Source: a bacterium (GTDB lineage Bacteria > Patescibacteriota > Minisyncoccia > Moranbacterales > UBA2206). Taken from it: a stretch of 57,175 nt of DNA. Both the position numbers and the translations under genes were made by a program. The notes beneath the pieces are model-generated. The model was not told the origin of the DNA, did no database searches, and saw only the letters and a program-made list of their open reading frames with translations. The stretch is taken from assembly GCA_030654225.1 (NCBI GenBank), contig JAURXY010000017.1, forward strand, positions 1 to 57,175, in the 5' to 3' direction. Below are positions 8,199 through 16,671 of this stretch, piece after piece. The stretch's first letter is position 1; every line of letters begins with the position of its first letter.

Positions 8199-10580
8199 CT
8201 ATTTAGCTATAATCTTCCCTCCTTGCCCGATTTGGTCTAATTTTACTGAGAGAAGTTTTGAAATACCTTCTTCGCCCATTGTGACGCCGTATAGAAGTGA
8301 CGCTTGGCGCATAGTTTCGCGATTATGAGTGATTGTGACGAATTGAGTACTTCCGGAAAGCTCGGTAAGAATGCGACCAAAACGGCGGGAGTTTGCTTCG
8401 TCTAGGGCAGCCTCAACTTCGTCCAAAATAGCAAATGGTGGTGGGTTATGAGAAATTATAGCAAACAAAAGTGCCAAGGATGTGAGTGATCTTTCGCCTC
8501 CGGAAAGCATAGAAAGATTGGCAATTCTTTTGCCTGGGGGACAAGCAGAGATATCAATGCCGACATCATTTCTTTCTTCTTCTTTGTTTTCTTCCTCTAT
8601 TATCTCATCCTTTTCACCTTTATTTTCAGCTTCCCCTTCTGCTAATTCGGCCTCTTCTTTGGCTTTACGTTTCGAACTTTGAATTTTAAACTTAGTTAGA
8701 TGGGCAGTTCCTCCGCCAAAAATTATACGGAAATATTTAGAAAATTCTTTGTTTATTTCCTCAAAAGTAGCAGCAAATTTTCCCTCAATTTTTTGATCCA
8801 TTTCTTTCACTACTTCTCGCAGAGACACAATCGCCTCTTCCAAGTCTCTTGATTCACCATCCAAAAATTCAAATCGTTTTTGGGTTTCGTTATATTCATC
8901 AATCACCATCGGATCAATTCCACCGATTTGCTCCATTTTTATTTTTAGCTTATGTATTTCTTGTTCCAAATTTTCTCGATTTATTTCTCCCTCAATAGGA
9001 GCCAACTCCTCAGCTTCTTTTCTTAGTTCGGTCTTTATCTGATTTTTCAAATCTTCCTCTCGCACTTCCACTCTAGCTAAGACAATCTTAGAATCATTAA
9101 ATTTATCCTTAAGCTTATTTAATTCATCCTGTCTTATTCGAAGCTTGCCTTCAATTTCAAAGAATTTCCTACGCTTTTCGCGATCTAAAAGAATTTCCTG
9201 TTGCATTTCTTGATCAGCCAACAATAATTCTTCCTGCGCTTTTCCAATATCCTCTCTAATTTTAATTATTCTTTCTTGAAGTTCAATGAGAACTTTTGAT
9301 TCAATCTTTTCAACTGCTTTCTTTTCTACTGCAACCGGCTTTGGAGCGACCACTGGCACAATTTCTTTTTTGCCTTTTTCAATTTCAACTTTGAGATCAT
9401 AAAGTTGTTGTCCAACCACTCGGGCAAATTCTTTGATATCTTGCAAATCCTCCATCTTTTCTGCTCTTTCAATTTTTTCAATAAGTTTTTCCTGTTCTTT
9501 TTTGATCTCTTCCAGTTTTTCTTTTATATAAGCTCTGTCAACTAATTGCTCTTTGGGCAAACTAATTTCTGTTTCTCTGATCATCTCAACATTTTTTTGT
9601 TTTTCTTTTTCAATTTCAATCCGACCTTCAGTTATGATAAGCTCTCTTTCTAGCTGGTTCAATTTATTTCTTTGCTCTCTTTGCTTGTTTTCTAACTCAA
9701 GATGTTTAGCTTCATTAGTTTGATTTTTTTCTTCTTTTGACTGATCACCAATTTCATCAGTGAGTTTGTCCACTTCCCGTTGCATATTGATGAGAATCCT
9801 GCCGGATTGTTCTTTTTCTTCGTTTAATCGATTTCTCTCCTGCTGAAAATTATGCCATAGGTGAGAAAAAAGTTTTGTTTGTTTTTCTGCCAGTTCTCTC
9901 ATCACACCTTCACTTTCAGCAGCCTTATCAGCTTGACGCTTTAGCATTCGCAAATGCGGTTTTATCTCCTCTATGAGTTCCTTGGCTCTTTCAAGATTTT
10001 GACGAGTAGAATCAAGTTTTCGCAGAGATCTTTCTTTTTTGATTTGATATTGTTTGACGCCAGCAGCATCTTCAATCACTGATCTTCGTTCAAAGGGCGT
10101 AGCATTGAGTACAGCATCAGCCATACCTTGATTAACCACAGCATAACTTTCTTTGCCTACTCCCGCCTTAGCCAAAATATCCACAATGTCTTGCAGACGA
10201 ACTCGCGAACCATTGATCAAATATTCGCTTTCCCCAGAGCGAAAAATTTTTCTCGTCACTGAGACTTCTTCAAACTCCAGTGGAATTCTTTTGTCGCTAT
10301 TGTCTAAATATAGGGTCACATAAGCGCTCCCAAGTCTAGCTTTTTTTCCTGATCCCGCAAAAATAATATCTTCGGATTTTTTCCCCCGCAAATTTTTCAT
10401 TGACTGTTCCCCCATTACCCAGCGAAGCGCATCCGCAATATTTGATTTACCACTACCATTTGGACCAACAATCGCCGTAATACCTTGATTGGTTCCATTT
10501 TTAGAGTCAATTAAAAAGTCGAGGGTAGTTTTCGACGCAAAAGATTTAAAACCTGAAATTTCGAGTTTTTTTAGATACAC
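8199..10580 (-). CDS. smc: Short SMC-family chromosome partition ATPase lacking a visible hinge
   Basis: SMC ATPase of the SMC-ScpA-ScpB complex. The N-terminal head has Walker A (VGPNGSGKSNIADAL) at about residue 40. The C-terminal head has the signature LSGGERSLTSLALLFA, Walker B FAILDEVEAALDE and the switch region ITHNRETM. At 793 residues it is far shorter than the usual 1,150-1,200. Between the coiled coils, where a roughly 150-residue hinge should lie, I see only a Pro/Val-rich stretch (IVPVVAPKPVAVEKK) around residue 405. The C-terminal head also carries a long acidic Glu/Lys insert before the signature. No frameshift or stop breaks it. Neighbouring scpA and scpB support the assignment. 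Confidence 0.9.
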   Translation of the reverse strand: MYLKKLEISGFKSFASKTTLDFLIDSKNGTNQGITAIVGPNGSGKSNIADALRWVMGEQSMKNLRGKKSEDIIFAGSGKKARLGSAYVTLYLDNSDKRIPLEFEEVSVTRKIFRSGESEYLINGSRVRLQDIVDILAKAGVGKESYAVVNQGMADAVLNATPFERRSVIEDAAGVKQYQIKKERSLRKLDSTRQNLERAKELIEEIKPHLRMLKRQADKAAESEGVMRELAEKQTKLFSHLWHNFQQERNRLNEEKEQSGRILINMQREVDKLTDEIGDQSKEEKNQTNEAKHLELENKQREQRNKLNQLERELIITEGRIEIEKEKQKNVEMIRETEISLPKEQLVDRAYIKEKLEEIKKEQEKLIEKIERAEKMEDLQDIKEFARVVGQQLYDLKVEIEKGKKEIVPVVAPKPVAVEKKAVEKIESKVLIELQERIIKIREDIGKAQEELLLADQEMQQEILLDREKRRKFFEIEGKLRIRQDELNKLKDKFNDSKIVLARVEVREEDLKNQIKTELRKEAEELAPIEGEINRENLEQEIHKLKIKMEQIGGIDPMVIDEYNETQKRFEFLDGESRDLEEAIVSLREVVKEMDQKIEGKFAATFEEINKEFSKYFRIIFGGGTAHLTKFKIQSSKRKAKEEAELAEGEAENKGEKDEIIEEENKEEERNDVGIDISACPPGKRIANLSMLSGGERSLTSLALLFAIISHNPPPFAILDEVEAALDEANSRRFGRILTELSGSTQFVTITHNRETMRQASLLYGVTMGEEGISKLLSVKLDQIGQGGKIIAK

Positions 10581-10611
10581 AGTTTTTTTATTTTTATTCT
10601 ATGAAAAATAT

Positions 10612-11301
10612 TTACCAGCCTTTTTCTTCTAAACCTTTTTCGGCGGCATTTCTTTGCGCTTCTTGCTTGGATTGTCCTTCACCTTTGGCAATCAGTTCAT
10701 TCACTAGGTATACCCCAACTATAAATTTTTTGTCATGGTCAGGACCAGATTCAGAAATCACGCGATATGATGGAGTGACGCCTGCCTTATCTTGAGATTC
10801 TTCTTGAAAACGAGATTTCGGATCCATGTATAATTTATTTTCAATGATATTTGGCAATTCACACACCACATTTTTCATGATAAATTCTTGACATTTGGCG
10901 TAACCTTTTTCTTTTTGATCTAAATAAATTGCGCCTGTAATTGCTTCGAAAGCATTAGCCAAGAGATATTGGCGCGCGCGTCCTGTGTCTTTGGTTTCTC
11001 CGCGACTCATCAAAAGATATTCTTCGATGCCTAATCTTTTGGAAATTTTCGCCAGCATTTCACCATTAACCAAGGCTGCTCGCCAGTTAGTGAGCTCACC
11101 TTCTTGATTGGAATAATTTTTATATAAATATTCAGTCACAACAATTTCCAGGACCGCATCTCCCAAAAATTCCAACCGTTCATTATGTTCCAAGTTGTGA
11201 CTTCGATGTTCGTTAAGATAGGAACGATGTGTCATCGCTTGTTTCAAAAGATCAATATTATTAAATTTAACCCCGATTTTTTTAGCTAATTCTTCAATCA
11301 T
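10612..11301 (-). CDS. rnc: Ribonuclease III
   Basis: Double-strand RNA endonuclease for rRNA and mRNA processing. The catalytic signature [18 protein letters not shown] is near residue 40. The second acidic cluster ([16 protein letters not shown]) follows, and the C-terminal double-stranded-RNA-binding domain ends with [16 protein letters not shown]. The 229-residue length is normal. The start overlaps the nusB stop by 4 bp, so translation is probably coupled. smc follows 31 bp downstream. Confidence 0.95.
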   Translation of the reverse strand: MIEELAKKIGVKFNNIDLLKQAMTHRSYLNEHRSHNLEHNERLEFLGDAVLEIVVTEYLYKNYSNQEGELTNWRAALVNGEMLAKISKRLGIEEYLLMSRGETKDTGRARQYLLANAFEAITGAIYLDQKEKGYAKCQEFIMKNVVCELPNIIENKLYMDPKSRFQEESQDKAGVTPSYRVISESGPDHDKKFIVGVYLVNELIAKGEGQSKQEAQRNAAEKGLEEKGW

Positions 11302-11777
11302 ACTTTTTCTTTATTCTTAGTTGCTTTATCTTTTTTCGAAATATCATCTTTCAAAGGTTCGCCCAATTCGCGGTATATTGTGCCGAGCACGCCATTGACA
11401 AATCGTCCGGAAGATTCTCCGCCGAAAGATTTGGCCAATTCAATCGATTCATTAATCGCTACTTTGGGTGGCACCTCTTCATAACTGCCAAAAAGAAGTT
11501 CATAAATTCCCAAGCGCAAAATATTGCGATCAACTATCGTCACTTGATCCAGTGGCCACTCTGGGGCGCATTTTTCGATCAGCGGATCAATCTTGTCCAC
11601 ATTTTTTATTATATTTTCCACCAAAGAATGCAAAAAATCAGTTTCGTCCATACCAGGTCCGAACTCTTTGATATTTTTTGAAATTATCTCCTCTACTTTG
11701 GAATTGTCTTTTTTGTTGAAATCCCATTCATAGAGACATTGCATCGCAATTGATCTCGAAAGATGACGATTAGCCAT
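11298..11777 (-). CDS. nusB: Transcription antitermination factor NusB
   Basis: All-helical RNA-binding factor that works with NusE (S10) in rRNA antitermination. The N-terminal [15 protein letters not shown], the [18 protein letters not shown] segment and [28 protein letters not shown] are family hallmarks. There is a short Lys-rich tail. It sits between rpmF, 2 bp upstream, and rnc, with which it overlaps by 4 bp, forming an RNA-processing and ribosome cluster. Confidence 0.94.
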   Translation of the reverse strand: MANRHLSRSIAMQCLYEWDFNKKDNSKVEEIISKNIKEFGPGMDETDFLHSLVENIIKNVDKIDPLIEKCAPEWPLDQVTIVDRNILRLGIYELLFGSYEEVPPKVAINESIELAKSFGGESSGRFVNGVLGTIYRELGEPLKDDISKKDKATKNKEKV

Positions 11778-11779
11778 TT

Positions 11780-11980
11780 TTATTTTTTCTTTTTATTAAC
11801 CTTTTTCATTGTATTTATCACTTCCTTGCCTTTGTAATATCCACATTTTGGACAAGCGATATGTCCTTCTATTTTGGCTTTGCAGTTAGGACAAGCAATC
11901 AAATCCTTTGATTTAAGCTTGTAGTGAACTCTAGCTCTGTCTCTTCGGGCTTTTGTGTGTCTTTGTCTTGCTACTGGCAT
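11780..11980 (-). CDS. rpmF: 50S ribosomal protein L32
   Basis: Small ribosomal protein of the large subunit. Its 66 residues have the typical N-terminus ([17 protein letters not shown]), two CxxC knuckles (CPNCKAKI and CPKCGYYKG) that bind zinc, and a Lys-rich tail. It heads the rpmF-nusB-rnc-smc run on the minus strand. Confidence 0.95.
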   Translation of the reverse strand: MPVARQRHTKARRDRARVHYKLKSKDLIACPNCKAKIEGHIACPKCGYYKGKEVINTMKKVNKKKK

Positions 11981-12017
11981 ATGATTTTATTTAATAAATA
12001 ATTATTATACAAATTAA

Positions 12018-12053
12018 TTCGCATCATTCGCATATAGTTCGCATTGTTCGCAT
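12018..12053. repeat. Four spaced copies of TTCGCAT upstream of rpmF
   Basis: TTCGCAT occurs at 12018, 12027, 12038 and 12047, spaced 9 to 11 bp. The word, and its complement ATGCGAA, also appears in the 97-bp elements at 41050 and 55614, so this may be a relative of that family. The rest of the 218-base gap between rpmF and the next gene holds only the hairpin at 12137. Confidence 0.45.
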
Positions 12054-12136
12054 CGCTACTTATATATAACTTATCATTTAATTAGCCGTTTGGCAAGAAA
12101 TATTTTTTTATACTTATTTGTACATTATAATTAAAC

Positions 12137-12174
12137 AAAGCCCGGACTATAATATGTTTAGTCTCGGGCTTTTT
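12137..12174 (-). terminator. Probable rho-independent terminator (bidirectional)
   Basis: AAAGCCCGGACTA and TAGTCTCGGGCTTT form a long stem, with T-rich flanks on both strands. It lies 25 bp beyond the stop of the minus-strand membrane-protein gene at 12199. Confidence 0.6.
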
Positions 12175-12198
12175 ATTGCAATTTTTGTAGCTTTTGTT

Positions 12199-12753
12199 CT
12201 ACATAGGTTCTGCAACAGGTTCCATTTTTTTTAAGAGAGCCTTCCATTCATACTTCATTCGTTCACATCGATCGGACAATTCTTTGAGCTGTTCGAAGTT
12301 GTTGACTTCGAAATCAATTGGTGTTTTCAAAGAAAGTACAGCGATTATTTCCTCTATTTTTTCGAATATTGGAGATGATTTTTCGAAATCTGTATTATCA
12401 CAAAAATGCGATAGCGCTTTAGAGAAGATAATCCCCTTTTCAAATAAAACAGCTAGATCATTTTTATATTTGTTAACAAAATGATTATAATCCGCTTTCA
12501 ACCCACAAAATCTAAATGTTTCATGAAGATTATCATGAATATTTTCATAAATATTATTCATAATCACTTGGAAGCAATAATTGAAATCTGCAACTACGTT
12601 ATCGACCATCTCATTTTTAATAGAGAGAACTTCCTGTGATAATTTATCCTTCCTTTTTTTTAGCTTGTAACCAAGAATAAGAATCATCACAAAGAAAACC
12701 GCATTTACCAAAACTGACATAACTAAATAAGACTGCATCTCTTGAATAGTCAT
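12199..12753 (-). CDS. Membrane-anchored protein of unknown function
   Basis: I do not recognise this 184-residue protein. It has one N-terminal transmembrane segment (about residues 9-28, VMSVLVNAVFFVMILILG). A basic stretch KLKKRKDK follows, and then a cytoplasmic-looking, mostly helical region with several Phe, Cys and acidic residues. It is a monocistronic-looking gene with its own promoter-like sequence at 12812-12841 and an unusually good Shine-Dalgarno (GGAG, 8 bp before ATG), plus a hairpin behind it. No domain is assigned. Confidence 0.7.
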   Translation of the reverse strand: MTIQEMQSYLVMSVLVNAVFFVMILILGYKLKKRKDKLSQEVLSIKNEMVDNVVADFNYCFQVIMNNIYENIHDNLHETFRFCGLKADYNHFVNKYKNDLAVLFEKGIIFSKALSHFCDNTDFEKSSPIFEKIEEIIAVLSLKTPIDFEVNNFEQLKELSDRCERMKYEWKALLKKMEPVAEPM

Positions 12754-12811
12754 ATTCGTTTCTCCATATAAAATTGTTAAAGAAAATTCTCCTTATCGTT
12801 TGATTATTAAC

Positions 12812-12841
12812 ATAGTAGTCTTACTATTATTGCTCTGTCAA
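12812..12841 (-). promoter_or_regulatory. Promoter for the 12199-12753 gene
   Basis: TTGACA (12836-12841) and TACTAT (12812-12817) are separated by 18 bp on the minus strand. The -10 lies in a small dyad ATAGTA-GTCT-TACTAT (12812-12827) that could be an operator. A Shine-Dalgarno-like GGAG stands just before the start codon. Confidence 0.5.
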
Positions 12842-12875
12842 TCACTTTATCACTTTATTGCTTTAGATAAGCCTT

Positions 12876-13733
12876 TTAAAAACTAATTTGGCATAAATTT
12901 TCCATATTTTTGCAAATATATTCGATATCGCCTTTTTCATCTGTTCGCAAAACCTTTATTTTTTTGGCTTTGAGACGCTCTAAGAGTTCTGACGCTGGGT
13001 GGCCATAGGTATTGTTTTTTCCAGAAGATATAATCGCATCAACTGGACCAACTTTGTTCAAAAATTCTGCACTAGTAGCATTTTTTGAACCATGGTGAGA
13101 AATTTTCAGCACTTTTGAGCTTAAATCAAATTTATCACTAAACAAAGCGCTCTCCTTTTCCAATGGGAAATCCCCCGTAAAAAGAAAAGAATTTTGGCCA
13201 TAAGTCAGCTTTGCCACGATGCTGTCAGCGTTGGTATCCTTCGGTTTATTTACTAGAATAGAATTGGGATAAATAATTGCCAAATTAGCATCTTTGATTT
13301 TTATATTCATCCCCTCCTTACCTTTCAATCTTTCAATTTTTTTATTTTCAATTATTTCTAGATAATTTTTATACACTTGTGAATCGTTCTCAGCGCTATT
13401 GTCAATCACTTTACCAATCTTATAATTTTTCATCACATCAATGAGTCCGCCGATATGGTCTTGATCAGGGTGAGTCGCTATAACTATTTCAATTTTTCTG
13501 TCCCAAAATGGAATATATTTTCCCAATTTCTCCATTTCCTTTTGTCCGCTCGGTCCACCATCAATCAAGATTTGATTTTGACCAAGTGAGATCATAATGG
13601 CGTCACCTTGCCCAACATCAAAAAAAATAATCTTTAGTTTTTGATTTTGAGAATGCCAAATAACACCAGCTAAAATAAGGCTGATAAGCAATAAAAATAA
13701 TAAAATATAATAAAAATATTTTTTAGAAAACAT
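12876..13733 (-). CDS. Membrane-anchored metallo-beta-lactamase-fold hydrolase (ComEC C-terminal type)
   Basis: This matches the extracytoplasmic metallo-beta-lactamase domain that in many ComEC proteins is fused to the channel. It is proposed to degrade the non-transported DNA strand. There is one N-terminal transmembrane helix (residues 6-24). It then has FFDVGQGDAIMI, the zinc motif ATHPDQDHIGG, FTGDFPLEKE, ISHHGSKNAT and SGKNNTYGHP. At 285 residues it is a complete single-domain enzyme. The channel half is the next gene upstream, so the two halves of ComEC are encoded separately here. Confidence 0.85.
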   Translation of the reverse strand: MFSKKYFYYILLFLLLISLILAGVIWHSQNQKLKIIFFDVGQGDAIMISLGQNQILIDGGPSGQKEMEKLGKYIPFWDRKIEIVIATHPDQDHIGGLIDVMKNYKIGKVIDNSAENDSQVYKNYLEIIENKKIERLKGKEGMNIKIKDANLAIIYPNSILVNKPKDTNADSIVAKLTYGQNSFLFTGDFPLEKESALFSDKFDLSSKVLKISHHGSKNATSAEFLNKVGPVDAIISSGKNNTYGHPASELLERLKAKKIKVLRTDEKGDIEYICKNMENLCQISF

Positions 13734-13740
13734 ATCAACT

Positions 13741-13830
13741 TTGTCATGCTGAATTTACCGTGCCTCGCCGGCAGGCGGGTTTCAGCATCTATTTTAGAAT
13801 AGAGATCCTGAAACAAGTTCAGGATGACAA
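13741..13830. repeat. MITE-like 90-bp palindromic element
   Basis: Outer arms TTGTCATGCTGAA (13741) and TTCAGGATGACAA (ending 13830) are inverted with one mismatch. Inside, further GTTTCAGCATCT and AGATCCTGAAAC words mirror each other. A GC-rich GCCTCGCCGGCAGGCGGG segment is nested in the left half. The right arm overlaps the end of comEC and provides its stop codon. Confidence 0.75.
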
Positions 13831-15288
13831 TTCATTATTCTTTTTTAAAAAATAGATTGTCCCTGTTAAAATTATATACCAAATCACCACTCCCCACCAC
13901 GCAATTTTCATTTCAACTGAAGCATATTTCAAACTAGCCAGATAATTTATGGTGATTGTTTCATATTTTAACGGCAGATAAGTCAACCAAGAAAAAATGA
14001 TTGCGATTGGTTCGAAAACAAAACTAAACATAATTGCCACAAAACCCAAAAGCATTGTGAGTGGGATAATAGGCAAAATTAGGATATTCGCCAAAAGTGA
14101 AATAAGCGACAGCGTTCCAAAATTAAACATAATAATTGGCAAAACAAAAATCTGCGCGGAAAGTGAAAGGAAAAGAATTTCTGCAACTGTAGAGACGAGG
14201 CAGTGCCTCGTCTCTACAAGATGCAAAAAATAATTTTCAAAAAATGGATAGAGATAAACTATGCCGATTGTCGCTAGAAAAGAAAGTTGAAAACCGATGT
14301 CGAAGCGCAAAAGGAGTGGATTAGCAAGAAGCATCACGCAAGCAGAAAACAAAATCGCATTCTGAGCATTTGCCAATCTTCCATTTTTTATCGCCCAAAT
14401 CAAAAGTACGCCCATCAGTCCCGCTCGCACTGCCGAAGCACTGAGCCCTGTGAGAATCACAAAAAGAATAATGCCAGTCACTGCAAACCAAAAAGCTTGC
14501 CGTCGCCACAGTCCTAAAAATATTCCGAGCATCATTAGGTACTCTGCAATGATCGTCACATTATAGCCAGACACTGCTACAATGTGCGTCATCCCCGTGC
14601 GTGAAAAATTATTTTTCACCTCTTTTGACAATTGGTTACTTCCACCCAAAAGAAGACCCGAGAGAAGTCCGGACTCTGGCGCGGGAATCAACTGCTTTAT
14701 ATTTTCATTAAATTTATTTTTGATTTTAATGAGAATCGCCAAAAATCTATTTCCCTTATTTTCATTTAATTTTTCTATTTTTTGATTTTTGCATTCATAA
14801 AAAATTCCATCTTTCGCCAAATACATTTGATAGTCAAAACTGTCATCAAAATTTTTCGGCCTTTCCAGCTGGCAATTTATTTTTAGCCTATCGCCATAAT
14901 TGTATTTTTCATAAATACTAGCATTAAGCAAAAATTTTTCCGTCCTGTTGTCAGCCGGAACAAGAATTAGTTGCTGAATTTTTTCTTTAAGCACCGGCTC
15001 TTTGGAAATCATAACTACGCCCGAAAAATTCTGCTTGTCTGCATTTATATTTTTTATTTTTTCTAATCTCAAGTTTGTGAGCCAAAAACCACAAACAAAA
15101 AATCCCAAAACAAAACCAAAAAGAACGACTTTTTTATTTTCCCAAAATACTGCCACAATAGAAAGCGTGAAAACAAAAGAAAAATAAAATAAACTAGCAC
15201 TTAATATCTGCGGATAATAAAAAGAAGCCGTCATCACGCCTCCGATAAAAGACAAGGAAAGGATAAAAAATATGCGAGATTTTTCCAT
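13819..15288 (-). CDS. comEC: ComEC/Rec2 DNA-uptake channel protein
   Basis: Polytopic membrane protein that carries single-stranded DNA across the cytoplasmic membrane in natural competence. The 489 residues have two N-terminal helices, an OB-like soluble region (about 75-190), then the competence domain. That domain contains LLSGLLLGG, TGMTHIVAVSGYNVTII (family hallmark) and about seven further helices. The nuclease domain is absent and is encoded by the next gene. Residues LVETRHCLVST near 360 come from a 31-bp perfect palindrome at 14188-14218. The last residues and stop (NNELSS) fall in the element at 13741-13830. Confidence 0.9.
   Translation of the reverse strand: MEKSRIFFILSLSFIGGVMTASFYYPQILSASLFYFSFVFTLSIVAVFWENKKVVLFGFVLGFFVCGFWLTNLRLEKIKNINADKQNFSGVVMISKEPVLKEKIQQLILVPADNRTEKFLLNASIYEKYNYGDRLKINCQLERPKNFDDSFDYQMYLAKDGIFYECKNQKIEKLNENKGNRFLAILIKIKNKFNENIKQLIPAPESGLLSGLLLGGSNQLSKEVKNNFSRTGMTHIVAVSGYNVTIIAEYLMMLGIFLGLWRRQAFWFAVTGIILFVILTGLSASAVRAGLMGVLLIWAIKNGRLANAQNAILFSACVMLLANPLLLRFDIGFQLSFLATIGIVYLYPFFENYFLHLVETRHCLVSTVAEILFLSLSAQIFVLPIIMFNFGTLSLISLLANILILPIIPLTMLLGFVAIMFSFVFEPIAIIFSWLTYLPLKYETITINYLASLKYASVEMKIAWWGVVIWYIILTGTIYFLKKNNELSS
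14188..14218. repeat. 31-bp perfect palindrome inside comEC (REP-like)
   Basis: TGTAGAGACGAGGCA, one central base, then its exact reverse complement. It lies in frame in comEC between two membrane helices. A near-identical copy occurs at 37684-37712 in an intergenic region. Both begin with GTAG, as do REP sequences recognised by HUH transposases of the type encoded at 28038-28730. Confidence 0.8.
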
Positions 15289-15291
15289 TTT

Positions 15292-15513
15292 TTATTTCAA
15301 TATTTCCACCAGTTTTTTCCGCGTAGATTTGCCACCAATAATCGACACTAAGCTTTTCGACACATCAAAATGCTTTGCCAAAATTTCAATGAGCATTTTG
15401 TTAGCCTCACCAGAAACCGGTGGCGCGGTAAGTTTCACCCGGTACTCCCCTTCAGAGATTTTAACTATTTCGTTTTTGGAAGAACGAGGAATGACTTTTG
15501 CATAAATTCTCAT
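15292..15513 (-). CDS. DUF167 (YggU) family protein
   Basis: Small conserved protein of unknown biochemical function. The 73 residues contain the family pattern: VIPRSSKNEIVK, YRVKLTAPPVSGEANKMLIEILAKHF and SLVSIIGGKSTRKKLVEI. It stops 3 bp before the start of comEC on the same strand and is probably cotranscribed with it. Confidence 0.85.
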   Translation of the reverse strand: MRIYAKVIPRSSKNEIVKISEGEYRVKLTAPPVSGEANKMLIEILAKHFDVSKSLVSIIGGKSTRKKLVEILK

Positions 15514-15535
15514 AAAAGATTAATTTTAATTTTAT

Positions 15536-15593
15536 TACCGTATACTATAATACGGTAGTATTTTATAATTTTCCTAACATTGGATGTTAGGAA
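15536..15593. repeat. Two short palindromes between nrdG and the DUF167 gene
   Basis: TACCGTAT-ACTATA-ATACGGTA (15536-15557) and TTCCTAACAT-TGG-ATGTTAGGAA (15571-15593) are perfect stem-loops in an 86-base gap. Neither is followed by a clear T-run. The first overlaps a TA-rich region where a promoter for the DUF167-comEC pair could lie, so an operator is possible; a repetitive element is equally possible. Confidence 0.45.
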
Positions 15594-15599
15594 GGTATT

Positions 15600-16298
15600 T
15601 CATCTAATGCCGACTTTTCCAAAAAAATTTTCAATTGATTTTTTGATTTTTTCCAAATCAATCGTTTTATTTTTTGTTTTCTTTTTCAAATTTTGATCCA
15701 AAATTTTTGTTTCTTCATATTTTTGGAGCCAATAGACATGAGCTCCTTTGATCCACTTAGCAATTTCCAAAAAATCTTTCGGAGTATGAATCCCCGGAAC
15801 GACCGTAGTTCGAAATTCATAAGCAATCTTACTATTCATTATCAAATCAACACTCAGCTTGATTCTCTCTTCGTCTATTTTAACTCCGGCCGTTTCGCTA
15901 TATCGCTTGATTTGGTTTTTAATATCCATCGCGATATAATCAACTAATTTCAAGTCAATAATTTTCTTGAGCACATCTGGTCGACTACCATTAGTATCGA
16001 GCTTTACCAAAAATCCCAACTTCTTAACCTTTTTTATAAATTCAATAATATCCGCCTGAATGGTTGGTTCGCCTCCTGTGATACAAACGCCCTGCAATTT
16101 ATCTTTCCTTTTTTTCAAAAATTCAAAAAATTCTTTTTCTGAATTATTTTGCGAAGAAGCAAAATTTGTCGTACCTACGACTAATTCTGGATTATGGCAA
16201 AATGGACAACGAAAAGAACAGCCGATAGTAAAAACCGTCACAGCTAATTTGCCAGGATAATCAATAAGTGTCAATTTTTGAAAGCCACCAATAATCAT
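15600..16298 (-). CDS. nrdG: Anaerobic ribonucleoside-triphosphate reductase activating protein (radical SAM)
   Basis: Radical SAM activase that installs the glycyl radical on NrdD. It has GGFQKLTLIDYPGKLA at the start and the cluster-binding GCSFRCPFCHNPELV (CX3CX2C). VCITGGEPTIQ and later core strands complete a partial barrel of about 232 residues. I start at MIIGGFQ (16298); the longer frame from 16319 only adds residues encoded by a repeat (see 16296-16352). It ends the run nrdR-nrdD-small glycyl-radical protein-nrdG. Confidence 0.9.
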   Translation of the reverse strand: MIIGGFQKLTLIDYPGKLAVTVFTIGCSFRCPFCHNPELVVGTTNFASSQNNSEKEFFEFLKKRKDKLQGVCITGGEPTIQADIIEFIKKVKKLGFLVKLDTNGSRPDVLKKIIDLKLVDYIAMDIKNQIKRYSETAGVKIDEERIKLSVDLIMNSKIAYEFRTTVVPGIHTPKDFLEIAKWIKGAHVYWLQKYEETKILDQNLKKKTKNKTIDLEKIKKSIENFFGKVGIR

Positions 16299-16352
16299 AA
16301 AGCATGAAACATAAAACATGAAACATTTTCACGCTGTACGTTATATGAATAT
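16296..16352. repeat. CATGAAACAT-type repeat at the nrdG start codon
   Basis: Tandem variants of AAACATAAAACATGAAACAT followed by GTACGTTATATGAA. The same family is seen at 36438-36528 before pth. On the minus strand its last unit reads straight into the nrdG ATG. Confidence 0.55.
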
Positions 16353-16355
16353 TAA

Positions 16356-16386
16356 GGGCAATACTTCCCCGAAAGAAAATATTGCC
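16356..16386 (-). terminator. Stem-loop downstream of the small glycyl-radical gene
   Basis: GGGCAATA and TATTGCCC arms surround a 15-base loop just after the stop at 16411. The T-run behind it is weak, so it may only attenuate read-through into nrdG or protect the mRNA end. Confidence 0.4.
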
Positions 16387-16410
16387 CCACTATCTTTTGC
16401 CTTTATTCTA

Positions 16411-16662
16411 TTAACAATAAACTGCCTTATATTCTTTTCTGTCCTTATATTCCTCAGCTTTACCAGCATTCCACTGTGATACTGGACGGATATAACCTAC
16501 GATACGAGAATAAACCTCTGTTTCTTGAAAATTTCGCAGTACCGAATCAGCCGTATGACATTTTCGGCATTTGAAAAATTCTCCACTGTTTGTTTCATAT
16601 CTCGCCACTTCATCATTGTTTTCCAATTCTTTTTTGCAATCATGACATATTTGTTTTTTCAT
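16411..16662 (-). CDS. Stand-alone glycyl-radical domain protein with zinc-knuckle N-terminus (NrdD C-terminal paralogue)
   Basis: An 83-residue protein. Its N-terminus carries two Cys pairs (CHDC and CRKC), likely a zinc ribbon. Its last 38 residues (VYSRIVGYIRPVSQWNAGK and on) are nearly identical to the C-terminus of the neighbouring NrdD, which holds the glycyl-radical Gly in RIVGY. It starts 9 bp after nrdD stops. By analogy with YfiD/GrcA, which replaces a damaged glycyl-radical domain of pyruvate formate-lyase, it could repair or substitute the radical domain of NrdD; this is inference. It could also be a decaying partial duplication, but both halves look intact. Confidence 0.75.
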   Translation of the reverse strand: MKKQICHDCKKELENNDEVARYETNSGEFFKCRKCHTADSVLRNFQETEVYSRIVGYIRPVSQWNAGKAEEYKDRKEYKAVYC

Positions 16663-16671
16663 ATATTTTTT

